64,000 nucleotides of DNA from positions 1-64,000 of the forward strand of contig UZAN01040285.1 in assembly GCA_900618425.1 (NCBI GenBank), read 5' to 3'. A program made the translations under genes and the position numbers. Positions 12,156 through 23,262 of this stretch are shown here, piece by piece; within the stretch, counting starts at the first letter, position 1, and each line of letters begins with the position of its first letter. The stretch comes from Echinostoma caproni (lineage: Eukaryota; Platyhelminthes; Trematoda; Plagiorchiida; Echinostomatidae). The notes under the pieces are model-generated. The model had not been told where the DNA came from and did not search any database. It was given only the letters and a program-made list of their open reading frames with translations.

Positions 12156-12470
12156 CCGTATGGACTGTTTGAATTTCGATGAATACAGTGTCGATGTGTT
12201 TCATAATGAAGAATCGGTGCTGAAAGATTCACCTACACGACTCCCCGTGTCTGGATGAGCACGAAGTGTATGGAACGTGCAATTCCTCTGATGAAAGAAA
12301 GGCGATTGAGCATAATGAATATACAAAGGGGCATAAGAAAAACAGTCATTTCCTGGGATTTTCTCATAATTCAAGAAAATTCCATGCACATATTCTCATT
12401 TCACGAAATTTAACAGAGCAGTGAATGCATTAATGACGTCACCTAAAATATACTATGATCGGGATTGTCT
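12156..12470. repeat. Repeat R1, diverged relative of R2/R3
   Basis: It aligns loosely with R2 at 12929. TATGGACTGTTTGAATTTC here corresponds to TATGGACCGTCTGAATCTC there, and GAAGTGTATGGAACGTGCA to GAAGTGTATGAAACGTGCA. On the minus strand both encode a run reading NCTFHTL. The order of matching blocks is the same, but identity falls off towards the right end. R1 and R2 lie about 800 bp apart in direct orientation. Confidence 0.6.
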
Positions 12471-12928
12471 CCGAATTAAATGTCCACGTTTCTACTTTAG
12501 TGAATTTATTTACAACCTTCAATTATTTCCAATGGTAATCAACCCGATTTCAAAATTACTAGGCCCGAACCTGTGTGGCCAGAAATGATTGGTGCACGCG
12601 CTCCAAATGCCTGGGCCAGGGGTGTGAAAACCACGACCGAAAATGACGTGTCACTTGATGCAGGTTGGGAGAGGTCAAATCTACTAACACGCTGAACATG
12701 AATACGCACATAGACGGACACAAGCTCACATACACACCCTTTACTCTCTAGGTTCGATTATTGACCATGAATTGAGCCACTGTTTATAAGTATGTAAGAA
12801 TTTGTTCCCTATCTGATAAGTATGAGCATGATTGGGTTATCCGAAAATAATTGACCGCTCAATTACTCGTTTTTTGAATCGCGCTGCATTCGACGAATTT
12901 TTCAACATTGTCTAGGTCCTCACGTATA

Positions 12929-13308
12929 TTCCTCACTTTATGGACCGTCTGAATCTCAACAAATAATGTCTGGATATTTTTGATACTTCAAATTCCGTGA
13001 AGAATATTTCCCTCACACGCCCCTCCCCTCGCTAGTCTATGCGTCAGTATGAAGTGTATGAAACGTGCAGTTCATCTGATGAAAACGGGAGCGAATTATG
13101 CATGTATATTGAACTAAAAAAGCAAAAGCAAATCCACGGGTGCCACAAATCATCTTCATCTTTCGTCCACAAAAGTCCAGATTCGTGTTCTCACTCCATG
13201 CAATTTGCCGGGATGATGAATGAATTATTAGCGTCACTTGAAACTATAATTTGGGCCGGAGTGTTTTCAAATTTGTTATATCCGTTTCTATTTCCACGAA
13301 TTTATGCA
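12929..13308. repeat. Repeat R2, identical to R3
   Basis: This is a 380-bp segment with a base-for-base copy at 26713-27092; I found no difference on reading through both. Sequence just outside the left border still matches weakly (GTATATT against GTATTTT) and the right border is sharp (ATGCACTACAAC against ATGCATGGTTG). It has no terminal inverted repeat, A/B boxes or poly(A) tail, so it does not look like a MITE or SINE. A 185-codon open frame crosses its right border into unrelated sequence and is probably not a gene. Confidence 0.85.
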
Positions 13309-15050
13309 CTACAACCACCTAAATCAAATGGTCATCATCCCCATTTCAGCCGAATCAGAACAATGAACGCTAAGACATATATCTCTGTGCACTGTGAGAA
13401 GCACGTGCTACAGAATCGGAAATCGGAGATCCGGAGATCTAAGGACAGAACGGAAACGGTCTATTGCGGCAGTCATGAAATTATTCTTCTTGAAAGAGAA
13501 TACTTGCTGACCTTATACGACACAAATGATGTCACTGACTGCATGCAGCAAACACGAAACACAATCATAAATGTGCAACTACTGATGAACAATTAATTGT
13601 TACACCAAACTGAAAAATGTCAAGATGTTCGTCGATGTTGAACGAAAAAGCACGTGCAATAAATTCCATGTTAATAGTCACCTTAGATCTTCAACTATGT
13701 TTCATGCTAGTGGTCAGTTTGTCAAGTCCTCTTTCAGTAGTGCGTTATGCGTGATGTCACCAGTCACTTTATGCTTCGTTTTCTAATGACAGTCCATGAG
13801 ATGTATCACGAGAAAAGTCACCGGACAATGACGTACATCTTGTGCATTTCTCTCAGTTAACAAACCAAACACGCCATAGATACGTGTGCACGCGTGTTCA
13901 TGGCTAGCACGTAACAAAAGACACGGGGTTGCTGATTTCCATGAAATGCATAGAATTCAAATTCGAAATTAATTCGCGTTTGATGGTACTTTTTTGTGTT
14001 TAGCAGCGTACCATATGCGTGAGATCTTTGCGATTTTAGGGAGGTAGATAACCTAATGTTTGAGGCCACCTTTAGGAGCTTTGGAGGAGCGAATTGGAAT
14101 CGAAAGGGAATAATGAGAACTACCTTAATGTATTCGGGAAACAAAGGTTCCGGGTTCAAAAGACAAGGTTATAACAAAGCAAGTCAATCATAGTGCACAC
14201 CAACTCTTCACTGGAGCTGTGCGTTTTCCTGACTTTTCTATGATCCATGTGGTGACGTTGTCCATTGATGCTGGTTAATTTGAGTGATCAGGCTGGATCC
14301 TTGCAGGTCAACGCCACAGGTCATGACTGGTACGCAACTTGGAGGTGGGTACCCTGCTCTACGGTGTTGTATTTTTATAACGCAGTGGAGTGTTAAAGCT
14401 AACGTTGCATTACACACACACCAAAATATATTACTTGAGAAAAAATGCCACAGGAAATGTCACGAAAACTTCGTGTGCGCTTACAATTCCTTATGTAACT
14501 CAATAAAACCCCGTAACATGTTGGTTAGGAGTCGGCGCAGTCAAGGCGCAGGACATTTACTAAATGCTAATACGACAAGAAATATTCCCAGTGGAGGAGC
14601 GTGTGGACGAATTGAATCGCCGTGATGGGAGATCAATGCATATTGGATGGCCCGGGTAATCTAGGACCTGGTTTTCAAAGTAAGTTATGAATTAGTTATG
14701 CGTTCAGGTGATGTGACGAGTAATAAAGTAGGTGGTATATGACTCAACTGAAATCGAGGTTGTATGTCTGATTATTATCAGACCGGAATGACCGGCTTGA
14801 AGTCTTCTTGTTAAGGATCGGAAAGCACCAAAGGAGGAAAGTTAGAAATTTCGTTGCAGAATATAAGGAAATAAAGTTCACAGATATTGCAAAGGGGATT
14901 AGAGCTACCGGTACCAGAATTGGTTGTTTCTATAGAGCGGGATCGACCAAACATTCACACAAGGCATCTGGAAGTTTTAAGACTAAGTAGAGACTGATTA
15001 GAAAACTGTTGTATTTGGATTAGATCTTCATTGAGGAAATCAAGTTCCTA
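13309..15050. other. Unassigned stretch between R2 and the stefin duplication unit
   Basis: There is a minus-strand open frame of 100 codons at 13857-14159 and several shorter ones, none with recognisable motifs. The equivalent interval in the second unit (27093-28240) is filled with LINE fragments instead. Confidence 0.35.
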
Positions 15051-15267
15051 ATACATTCATTCTTACTGCATCTGAACGCACGGTTTGACGTACCAAACGT
15101 GATTCTCTCATTTTGTCCAATGATTGAATCATATTATTCTTCATTTCTGAGATGTATCTCCTGTCAGTTTGCATTAGGCTATCAAACATTTTGGTAGTAG
15201 TTTCAAATTCGTGGTTTAATACTAAGATCTGTACCAATGCACGTATACCTACGCACCATCGGCTCAA
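15040..15267 (-). CDS. Exon-like frame of unknown function, copy 1 (divergent neighbour of stefin 1)
   Basis: This is a minus-strand frame ending in a stop. Its core reads FETTTKMFDSLMQTDRRYIS, then EMKNNMIQSLDKMRESRLV and SDAVRMNV. The copy at 28219-28410 keeps the same frame with no indels in the core (RRYISERKNNIIQSLDKMR, TDAVGMKV). The charged, heptad-like pattern suggests helix. A possible 3' splice site (TTGGTACAG) lies just before the conserved part, so this could be a last exon. I do not recognise the family. Conservation may simply reflect recent duplication, since flanking non-coding DNA is also alike. Confidence 0.3.
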   Translation of the reverse strand: MSRWCVGIRALVQILVLNHEFETTTKMFDSLMQTDRRYISEMKNNMIQSLDKMRESRLVRQTVRSDAVRMNVLGT

Positions 15268-16603
15268 GATGTTACAGCTATTTTGAATTTTCTATCAGTA
15301 AATTATTGTCACCCGTTACACTTCCATAGGAATTTGCACTGACAAGTACAGAATTTGCATTCTGTATGCAAATTGAGTGTACAGAGGATAAGAAATATTA
15401 TCCGATTCCCCTAAAAGGCACCGTTCGAGGTACACATCAAGCCACTGAACGTTTTTCAGATTTAACCTGCTCACAAGCACAAACGTCGATTTGTTTTCTC
15501 CCACGATAATTATTAGAACAAGGATATTGGCTTGGAGTGAACCCTCGAATGCACTCCGAAGTGCACGAGTCTTTTGTTAGAAACCCCCGTGCCTTACAGA
15601 AATTATCTCAATGCTCTCACTCACCCTCAAGGTTTAAAGCAGCACGTTTATATTTAATAATCATAAGTGACTCATAGAACAGATCCGCACAGTTTATGTG
15701 ATAACCTCGTGCAACGTGTCACAAATCATTCAGCACGACAGTGGAAAGTTCCGAGTACGAGAAACTTACAAACGTAAGTAGAGTATTTAAACGATACCCT
15801 CTTCTGTTGACACCGTTCAAACTAGTGATGTTAAATGCGCACTAAGCGTGAAGGTGTACTCTGGTTTCTCTTGTATGCAACAGTGTTCGTTGGTGCGTTT
15901 GACGATGAATTTGACTGCCCTCTCAGCTGCATTCTGAGGCAAAGTTTTCGTTTGTAAACTTTGTCTTACACCCTAGTCATGTGAGTAATCTAAACATCTC
16001 CGGATTTCGTTCGATATCCATGGGTAGAGTAAATCCATTCATCCCACCTGGAATCAAACGTGAGGGGCAAATCGAGAGGTCCAGGTAGATCTTTACGCCG
16101 GAGGTTTCAATTTGGACGAATAAAACGGGAACCATAACTATGTGGAGGACGCGTTGTTGCCAAATGTATTCGGTGATCTTTTTGTATCATCACAATCACA
16201 CAAATCAAATAATCCAGGAACCGGTTAGTAATGTCAATAAAGGGATTTTCAAATAAATCTAATAATATAAATCACAAATGCATCCCTTCAATTATTTTAG
16301 TTTTTTAGATCAATTCTGCCAAAGTCGAATAAACTTTTCGTGGAAAGGTCACTTGCGGTTAGAATGAGTTGTTTACCGCAAACTGCGAATGTGCTAATCT
16401 TTAAACACAAGTCGCATTGTTGTTCGATTGGCGGTTCAACGGTCACCTATACACAGTGGAGTAGTATATGCACTCACAAACCAAAACACCTACACTGATA
16501 AACGCAATTTCGAACGCGTAACCCGGCTTCGTATACATTTATCACGTGTATACCGAAACGCATCACAAGATCGGTCAGAGAACACCGAGGGACTTCAGAT
16601 GTA

Positions 16604-16728
16604 ACCCAGCCTATATAAACAGCCATGATATTCTGATATCATCATGCAAAGAAAACTGCGCGTTTCTAAGCAAGTTGTTCATTTGGATGATTGCATTCCG
16701 ATTAAATACATGTATACGATGTGCGCAC
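16604..16728 (+). promoter_or_regulatory. Highly conserved upstream block with TATA box, stefin 1
   Basis: About 120 bp are almost identical to 29750-29870, well above the surrounding similarity. The block has CTATATAAAC (TATA element at 16612-16618), the imperfect palindrome GATATTCTGATATC and a shared ATTAAATACATGTATACGATG-like end. It lies about 880 bp upstream of the stefin ATG. Because the ATG exon starts at a splice acceptor, this is the best candidate for the core promoter and a non-coding first exon. A possible donor (ACAT followed by GTATAC) is at 16712. Function is inferred. Confidence 0.45.
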
Positions 16729-17491
16729 CATGCATGATATCACTTATGCAATGATCTCTTCATGAGTACACGTGTTGGTCGTTTCCTTACACGTAATCAT
16801 GTACTCCTTCACACCCGAGGGTCATTTTGACGATGAAATGCATTCTCGGTTGTTTAGATGCAAATATCCCATGGTTCAACGATCTTCCACACGACTCTAA
16901 TTCAAGGATGATGAGCCCGACCGTAGAAACTTGCATAGTGCTTTGGCGAACAGATTAACTGGTAAAATGAGCGCAAGGACTTGTTGTGCAGTGGACGCTG
17001 TTTGTCAGTGATTGACTGAATTGACTTTGTGTGTCACTTTTATGCAACCATCACTTTGGATCGTCCTCCTCTATTGGCTATGAATCAATGTAGTTCACAT
17101 AATGGGCAAACATTGAGAGAGAGAGGGCGAGAGTTGAACTACTGTATTTAAGCCCTTGGGATTACGGACAGTGGTGTGATAGTTGTGGAACAAAACGAGT
17201 GGGTGTAATCAGCTGCACGGTCCATGCACGTCGTTATTATGGTTTCAGCGAATGATTACTAGGGACGAAAATCAACGCATATCGTTCAGCCTCTTTATGC
17301 GAATGTTGAAGTTCATTACTATTATTATTATTATTTGAATTACATATGCTGGCATGTTGAAGAGTATCCTGAAATAAGGTTTTTCCTTACAGAAAAGCCA
17401 ATCACAGCTAAAGTGTGAGTTACGAAATGACACCAGAAATCTCATCAATTCTTGTGCGGTACTACATTTATTTTCCCTATACTCTTTCAGA

Positions 17492-17919
17492 ATGCTGTCT
17501 CGCATCTCCATTGGACTTTCCGTTCTCTTCTTGACCGTCTCACAAAGCCTGGGAACCTCCCTTCCCGGTGGCTATACAAAACCACGATGTGTTCGATCGG
17601 AAGAGGAGGCTGAGTTTAATCCATATGTGAGTTGAGCCTACAAACTGACATCCCCACATATTTTAGCTCACATCTGCATTGAAGACATCAGTTCCTCAAT
17701 TCGACACTCACCATCTGAGACTGCTCTCAGTATCCACACAGGTTGCCGCCGGAACAAACTACAAATTTCTGGTTGGTTTGCAATATTCCTAATTAACAAC
17801 CTTGCTCATTGCAGTTGACCGATGGAGAACATGGATGCTGGCAGGTGGTTGTGTTTAAACCACTTCCGGGGCAGGGATCGGGATACACTGTGTCTCCTCC
17901 GGAGAAGGTACCCTGCTGA
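17492..17919 (+). CDS. Secreted stefin (type-1 cystatin), copy 1; exons 17492-17626, 17667-17771, 17815-17919
   Basis: This is a tight-binding inhibitor of papain-type cysteine proteases (cathepsins B, L and similar). The spliced product is 114 residues. Residues 1-21 (MLSRISIGLSVLFLTVSQSL) form a signal peptide, unusual for stefins but known in flukes. Gly26-Gly27 is the N-terminal glycine contact. QVAAG at 70-74 is the first hairpin (QxVxG with alanine in the valine position), and LPGQ at 97-100 is the second hairpin typical of stefins. Cys33, Cys88 and the C-terminal Cys114 are extra. All junctions are GT-AG and both introns are phase 0, 40 and 43 nt long. An acceptor (CTCTTTCAG) ends one base before the ATG. 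AATAAA follows at 18023. Confidence 0.93.
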
Positions 17920-18022
17920 AAAACCGTGCCAACTTCTATAGATTTCTAGTTTGAATCCCTTTTCTCCGCTTTTGTTCGTTTGTTTCTTGCAACGAGCAAT
18001 GTTTTTTGTTTAATGGCCAGGC

Positions 18023-18028
18023 AATAAA
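18023..18028 (+). terminator. Polyadenylation signal for stefin 1
   Basis: AATAAA lies 104 nt after the stop codon at 17919 and is followed within 30 nt by a T-rich stretch (ATCTTTTTCTCCC). Spacing is normal for a short animal 3' UTR. No stronger hexamer lies between it and the stop. Confidence 0.6.
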
Positions 18029-18029
18029 T

Positions 18030-19320
18030 CTTTTTCTCCCAATGTTTATCACCATTTTCATGCATGTGTAATCAGTATCGAAAATTCCAAATCCGCGCCA
18101 ACTGAAGTTTCCGTGTTGCTTAATTCGCGCCGTGATCACTAGTACGAGACAACCTGCATTTGTGCAGAGGGACACATAGCCCAAATGAAAGTTTGTTTTC
18201 CGAAAATGCCATGTGGAACGATCACATAGGAATGCGAACTTCTGCAAAGCATTTGTTCTCTATTAAACTGAGCTGATCCCACATACATTACAAACGTTTT
18301 AAAGGTAGTAGTTTCCCACCATTGCCTGTGATCACTTGTTAACTGTGCATCTTATCATGCACAAAAGGGTAGGGCTTTTCATAAATATTTTGTCTTGGTA
18401 ACCCAAAATTGAGTAGCGTCGATGAACGGCTGGTGCTCATTACAAGCTCTGATTCTTCAAAAATTGTGATCTCCAACACACCATTGACTGCTGTTTTTAG
18501 ACATGAAATATATGCCCATTATCCTTCCATTTCCATTCACATTTCTAATCATTCCTATTTGAGATTGAACAGTGCAAACAATGGTCGCCTCACTACATTC
18601 CTCCCGTTGTTTGAATATCATAGATCGATTAGTTTTCCTGTTCTCCGTCTCATTATGAAATCTGGCCATTGAAAATATGACAGACGTATCCAGTCACTTA
18701 TGGTACATGCTTAGGTTTTACTCTTGACAATGATCTTTGTTGTTAGCACATTGGTATGGTAGCACAACGGGTTACAGTTCTCTCATTCTGAAAGCAAATG
18801 TAGCATTTCATCCAGCCATCTTACCGATAATCGTTCCGTAATGTTTTCTCCCAATAATCCTTCAGTGTTTTCCTGTGAGGGTGAACAAGATATCCAACAG
18901 ATCAACACAGTTTGCCTTCTAATCTATTCCATCTGGCGTATTCCAATTTCGAGGCTGCAGCGTGTAATTCACAAAACAGGACAAAAGCGAAAAACTAAAT
19001 ATATTCAGTTTAGTCCTCCTACTGAACAGCAATTTTGATCGTGAAAACAAACATGGAATTCAAAGAAATGGCTTGCAACTCTCTGAGACACTTCAGGTTT
19101 TCCAAAGTTAATATTCCTTTTGTTGATTGATGGTTTACGATCATCATATTGGTAACATGAGTTCACAAGTGTGGATTTATTTTCTCTAACTCCTGCGAAT
19201 AGGATGGCGCCAGTCCAGATAGCTGAGCGAATAAACTCTAAAATCCAACTTCCAAATCTGGATGCTTAGTTTTACTATTTGGACAACAGAAGTTTGGCCC
19301 CAGAGGTAGCACTTCAAGCA
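18030..19320. other. Unassigned stretch downstream of stefin 1
   Basis: The open frames are short and appear to be chance; those at 18409-18672 overlap each other on both strands. No repeat or RNA signal was noticed. Confidence 0.4.
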
Positions 19321-19324
19321 AAGT

Positions 19325-19603
19325 CTATTTCAAGTTTAAGGAGGAAAAATTATGGACAAACCTCTTCGGATCTGCAGGGAACTCACCAATCAGTTTGATA
19401 GGGTTAACACTTTTTCGTAATGTCGTACGAATCCGCTCAAATTGCTTGTTCGCAATTGATCGAACGTAAGCTACAAATTCCGTTTTCTCCTCTGCAGTCA
19501 GCTCATCCAAGACACGGGAAGATTTCAAAAACTTTTGCTCCATCTCGGGTACACGGTTGGATAAGTTATCTCGTTCGGTAAGGGCTTGGCGACGTAGAGA
19601 CAC
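19325..19603 (-). CDS. Exon-like charged frame of unknown function
   Basis: The minus-strand frame reads SLRRQALTERDNLSNRVPEM, then EQKFLKSSRVLDELTAEEKT and FVAYVRSIANKQFERIRTTL. It has the hydrophobic spacing and charge of a helical, possibly coiled-coil, segment. It is bounded at its 3' side by a strong donor (CTGATTG followed by GTGAGT at about 19384), so it may be an internal exon ending after NPIKLI. The frame extends upstream to about 19640 without a clear acceptor. The composition is coding-like. I do not recognise the family; a retroelement ORF1 is possible. Confidence 0.4.
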   Translation of the reverse strand: MSLRRQALTERDNLSNRVPEMEQKFLKSSRVLDELTAEEKTEFVAYVRSIANKQFERIRTTLRKSVNPIKLIGEFPADPKRFVHNFSSLNLK

Positions 19604-19883
19604 ATCAGTGATGTTGACACGATTTCTTCGTAAAACAGTTCAAAAATGTTTAGGATATTCCGCGTTTGATACACACTCATCGATATCTGTCACGAGAGAA
19701 TGGATGCAAACACTGAGTTGTAAAATGTTTATTGTAACATTCCGATTCAAACTAGGACTCGTTTTTAAACGTAAGTGGAATGAATGAAATAATGGAATTA
19801 ACGTCTTTCCATGAGGCTGTATGCTGTTTGTACGTCCAGCAGTCCACCAATCGTCACGGGTTTGGCGAGTGTGACGTAATGCT

Positions 19884-20560
19884 TATCCATCTAAAAATGT
19901 CGGCAGCCTTTTGTAGTCTATGGTGACACGAATACTCTTGTTTCGGTTTCCTTTGGTAGAGGCGTAGCCTATATAGTCAAACATCAATATGACATGATCA
20001 CTATGTCCTAGTGGAGACGTGACATTGACAGGTTCCACCACCAGCTCCTCGTTAGTCAGCACTAAATCCAGTGTTGATGATTCGTGACCTGCTCCAAATT
20101 CGGTGGGTTCTTTTACGTGGTTGTTCAGTGGGTGCAACCTAATCAACTTAGATAATTGTCTCTGGAATGGCTGGCGGGAAGTCCTCGTTCTTATGAGATT
20201 GGGGTAGTTAAAGTTACCCATTATGAGAGCATAGCTGAACTTTAGTGATAAAGCCTTCCTTATGGTTTCCAACTAAATCTCGTTGACTGAGTCTGAAAAT
20301 GCGGAAGGTCGGTACACAACACAGATTAGACCCAATCATTTTTGGAGAGTCTCACTGAAAATCATAACGAATCGGGGGTTGCATCGGGATTATCGAGCTG
20401 TTCACACTACTAATTGTTTTGATGCTAAAGCAGCACTCTACCGCCTCGTGTAGGACGATCACGTCTGAGCAGCGACATTCCCGATAGAAGCAATTCCGAG
20501 TCGAGAATGTCGGTGGTCAGCCCGAGTTCAGTAACGGTAGCAATGTCTAACTTGAGAGCA
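19884..20560 (-). mobile_element. CR1-like LINE family X endonuclease fragment
   Basis: The minus strand carries DILDSELLLSGMSLLRRDRP (about 20480-20540), then after two or three stops the open stretch from 20272 with SYALIMGNFNYPN, ESSTLDLVLTN and PLGHSDHVILMFDY. These correspond to the GDFN, LDLVLT and SDH motifs of the apurinic-type endonuclease; GDFN has become GNFN. The SDH catalytic histidine region is intact. It matches the family whose RT and C-terminal parts occur at 25.0, 61.3 and 1-192/6274. It is truncated on both sides. Confidence 0.8.
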
Positions 20561-22250
20561 GAGTGCAGCTAATTGAATGAGTGTAATAAACATTCATGTC
20601 CTTTTGGTTTCCAGTGACTGGGCATCATTTGAGCGTTCCCAATCAACGGCTGATTGCTATTTTAAAATGAACTGTTTAACAGTATTATAGAATTGTGAAA
20701 TATGATGCTTGAAAAGGTGCTCTGTCTTACAGAATAAATTTTATTTGTATTTCATCCGAAAGTTGTAGCCTCCGCTTCTCGAGCAGTTAGTTTGCTGAAA
20801 TCACTGTGATGACTAAAAAGAGCATTGGACTACCCACGAGAATACTATCAGTATTAAGGTTGGAAATTCGGTATCCGGTAGCGGTTGAAAGGAGAGATTC
20901 CCAGGTGAAGCCCTCCAACGTTCACGATCAATGTACATTGTTGAAAACCTCCGTTTGTTCACTCTATAAATCAACACTTGACAACAGAGTATCATTTCAG
21001 AACACAGACTAGGTGTTTCGGTAATGGGTATCTGCGCAATCTCGAGTAAATGGCATATTTATAAAAGTAAAAACTGGCGGAGAATAGAAAGCATTTTAAA
21101 TTTGTTACTTTTATGTTCGGTCAGAACGAAGAAGGCTGTCGTGAATAGTTTCGAATAGACGATAATGGTACGATGTTTCGTTGTAAACATACCCAGATAA
21201 ACGGAACATTCAATGAAAGCATAGAAAATGAACGACTAACGAGGTGGCACATAGGACGCCATGTTGTGTTGGTCAAGGTAACTGGAAAGAGACGGGAGAT
21301 TTCCTGGTTTCACACGAAAGAAAAGGAATCACGAAATCGTGGAACCGTTTCATTAGACAAGTGATCGGATCACAAAGCAAGAATCTGTTGGTATATAATT
21401 CTATTCCGACGAATGTAATACTTCTTACTACCGTCTGTATGTCACTGAATCTGTGCTCCACCCGGTGGGTTCCCGTGACGTTTTCTTCTTGGCATGTTAA
21501 AAGTTAATTCCAGAATTGAAACGAGCGCATAAATCGATCATGATTGCAACTTGCGCGATTCCGTTAGTTGAAAAGAGACAAGATAATTCGGCAAACTTCG
21601 TTGTCATAGCGTATACCTCATTGCTTTCATTCCGTCTGCATCTGAAGCCACTGGTCCACCTGAAAGACGCCACGCCGATAGCATCGTTAGCAGATCCAAT
21701 GGTGGAAATTCGGATGGATTTCATCGCACGTGTCATTTGGTTCACCATCAAGAAATATGTTGGCGTGTTTGTTTTTGACGTAGATATTTATTTTTCGTGA
21801 GAATATGATAAATGTGGTGGTACCCTTGTTGGTAATCCGTAAGGCGGTGCTGGAGAGGTGGCAACGTTACACATTCATTGACACGGANGGACGTGTATTC
21901 GAGTCCAACACCACCACCTGATGCTCTCCATTATGTGCTGTATGGCAACCCATTCGATTGACCGATACCCCTTTCCTGACTGTTGTATACAACAGTTTAT
22001 ACAATTGTATAAAAATAGGTAACTATGAGGGAGCATCATATACATATACATATATATGTAAATGTGTATACAGCAGTGGTCAAACACTGTCCTAGCTATT
22101 TTTCCATACCTTTCCACTGATGAACAATAGGAAAACGAGAGACCGTAATCATCGGTTAAATTGCTCAAATAAATATGAAATGAAATCAATGAACACCTTT
22201 GAGCAAAAACCAGTACGTGTGAATGGTTTACACTGGTTTGATGAATGGAA
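20561..22250. other. Unassigned stretch with a short TA-rich simple repeat
   Basis: It holds only short frames. At about 22036-22070 there is an alternating CATATACATATA/TATATATG run, which can form a weak hairpin. I see nothing else. Confidence 0.4.
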
Positions 22251-22254
22251 CTCC

Positions 22255-23262
22255 CGTTTTCCTATTTTATGAAGCTGAATAGACGTGGGCGTTTAGTTTG
22301 CGCTCGATGCGCTCGTAATCGTCTTAATTGTTCCAGTCCTCAGCCATGCCGGGTGGTGTTCGCGAACGCGATCGGATAAGCGCCTGGTCGTGCGGCCGAT
22401 GTTCCCAGTCTCACAAGAACAGGTGAATGAATACAAACAGCACCTGGTACTCTATTCTTCAGTCGGAAACACACATTTCGTTTAGATGTGAACATAGCTT
22501 TGAATTGTGTAGCGTAAAACGTTCTGCTTACTGCATTTGTTAGTTTTCTTTGAAAGACTTCTGCCCCTGTATCTCCCTGGAACGGCAGGTGCACATAGAC
22601 AGACTTCTTCGCTGCTCCTATTTCCTTCATCCGTTCCTCGTGTTCTAGCATTTCGCTATCGATAAATCGTTCGGGGTAGCCATTCTGAGCAAAAGCAGTA
22701 CGTAGGAACTCAAGTTCATTGTCAAAAGTGTCCGTCGTGCATATTTTCTTCGCCCTTTGAACCAAAGAGCGAATTAGGTTTCTCTTCCTCTGAAGAGGGA
22801 CAAAACTATGAAAATGGATATAATGTCTATTCCACGTTGCTTTTCTATGCACCGATAACTGGACGGAGCTATCGCTGCGGCGTCGTATGAGTATGTCTAA
22901 AAAGGCTAGAATATTATCCTGTTCTTTTTCCAGAGTAAACTTTATGTTGGGATGGACATTATTGAACTCCTAAAGCAATCGATTAGTGTCCACATTGGCG
23001 TCTAATATACACATTACATCATTAACCTACCGTCGATATAGGGGGCACTGTCTGATATGGGGCTTCAGGGGATCATTCTCTAACTTGACCATAAACGTGT
23101 CAGCAAATAATGGTCCCATAGGTGACCCCATTGAAACCCCGTCCTTCTGGCGATTCAGTTCACCACCGAATTGAGACTGGACGTTGTGCGTGTATACGAA
23201 TAACAATTATTTCAGTTCATTCAATGGAATGCTCACATCGACAACTGAATGCGTATAATTTG
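22255..23262 (-). mobile_element. Penelope-like retroelement fragment with GIY-YIG endonuclease tail (inactive)
   Basis: Read on the minus strand from about 23262: a TFxxL-region, GGELNRQKDGVSMGSPMGPL (about 23105-23165, the highly typical Penelope RT block), and then CPLYRR, stop, VNDVMCI where the YVDD catalytic box belongs. The tyrosine codon is a stop and the first aspartate is asparagine. LDILIRRRSD and HFHSFVPLQRKRNLIRSLVQ follow, then a 170-codon open part (22340-22852). In a shifted frame near the end, NIGRTTRRLSDRVREHHPAW (about 22345-22405) is the GIY-YIG nuclease core with its SYIGRT start altered. It is 5'-truncated and dead. Confidence 0.88.

Larger units (their letters stand above)
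15055..17919 (+). repeat. Stefin duplication unit, copy 1
   Basis: Similarity to 28240-30936 starts near 15055 (TTTTGTCCAATGATTGAAT shared) and continues, with scattered indels, through the upstream region and into exon 2, where the second copy runs into a gap. Order and orientation are the same, so this is a direct duplication about 13.2 kb apart. Divergence is uneven: roughly 80% in the distal upstream part, close to identical at 16604-16725 and in the second half of exon 2. Confidence 0.85.

Noticed and set aside
13039..13596. Longest gap-free open frame in the window (185 codons, plus strand)
   Set aside because: It runs across the right border of repeat R2 into unrelated sequence, has no splice or promoter context, and the R3 copy breaks it at once. 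No motif was seen.
17272..17511. Minus-strand frame overlapping the stefin 5' region, similar to 30438-30629
   Set aside because: The similarity follows from the duplication of the stefin upstream region. The frame contains the simple repeat and overlaps the stefin signal peptide, so it is a shadow.
22036..22070. Telomere-like or satellite repeat
   Set aside because: It is only a short alternating TA/CA microsatellite.
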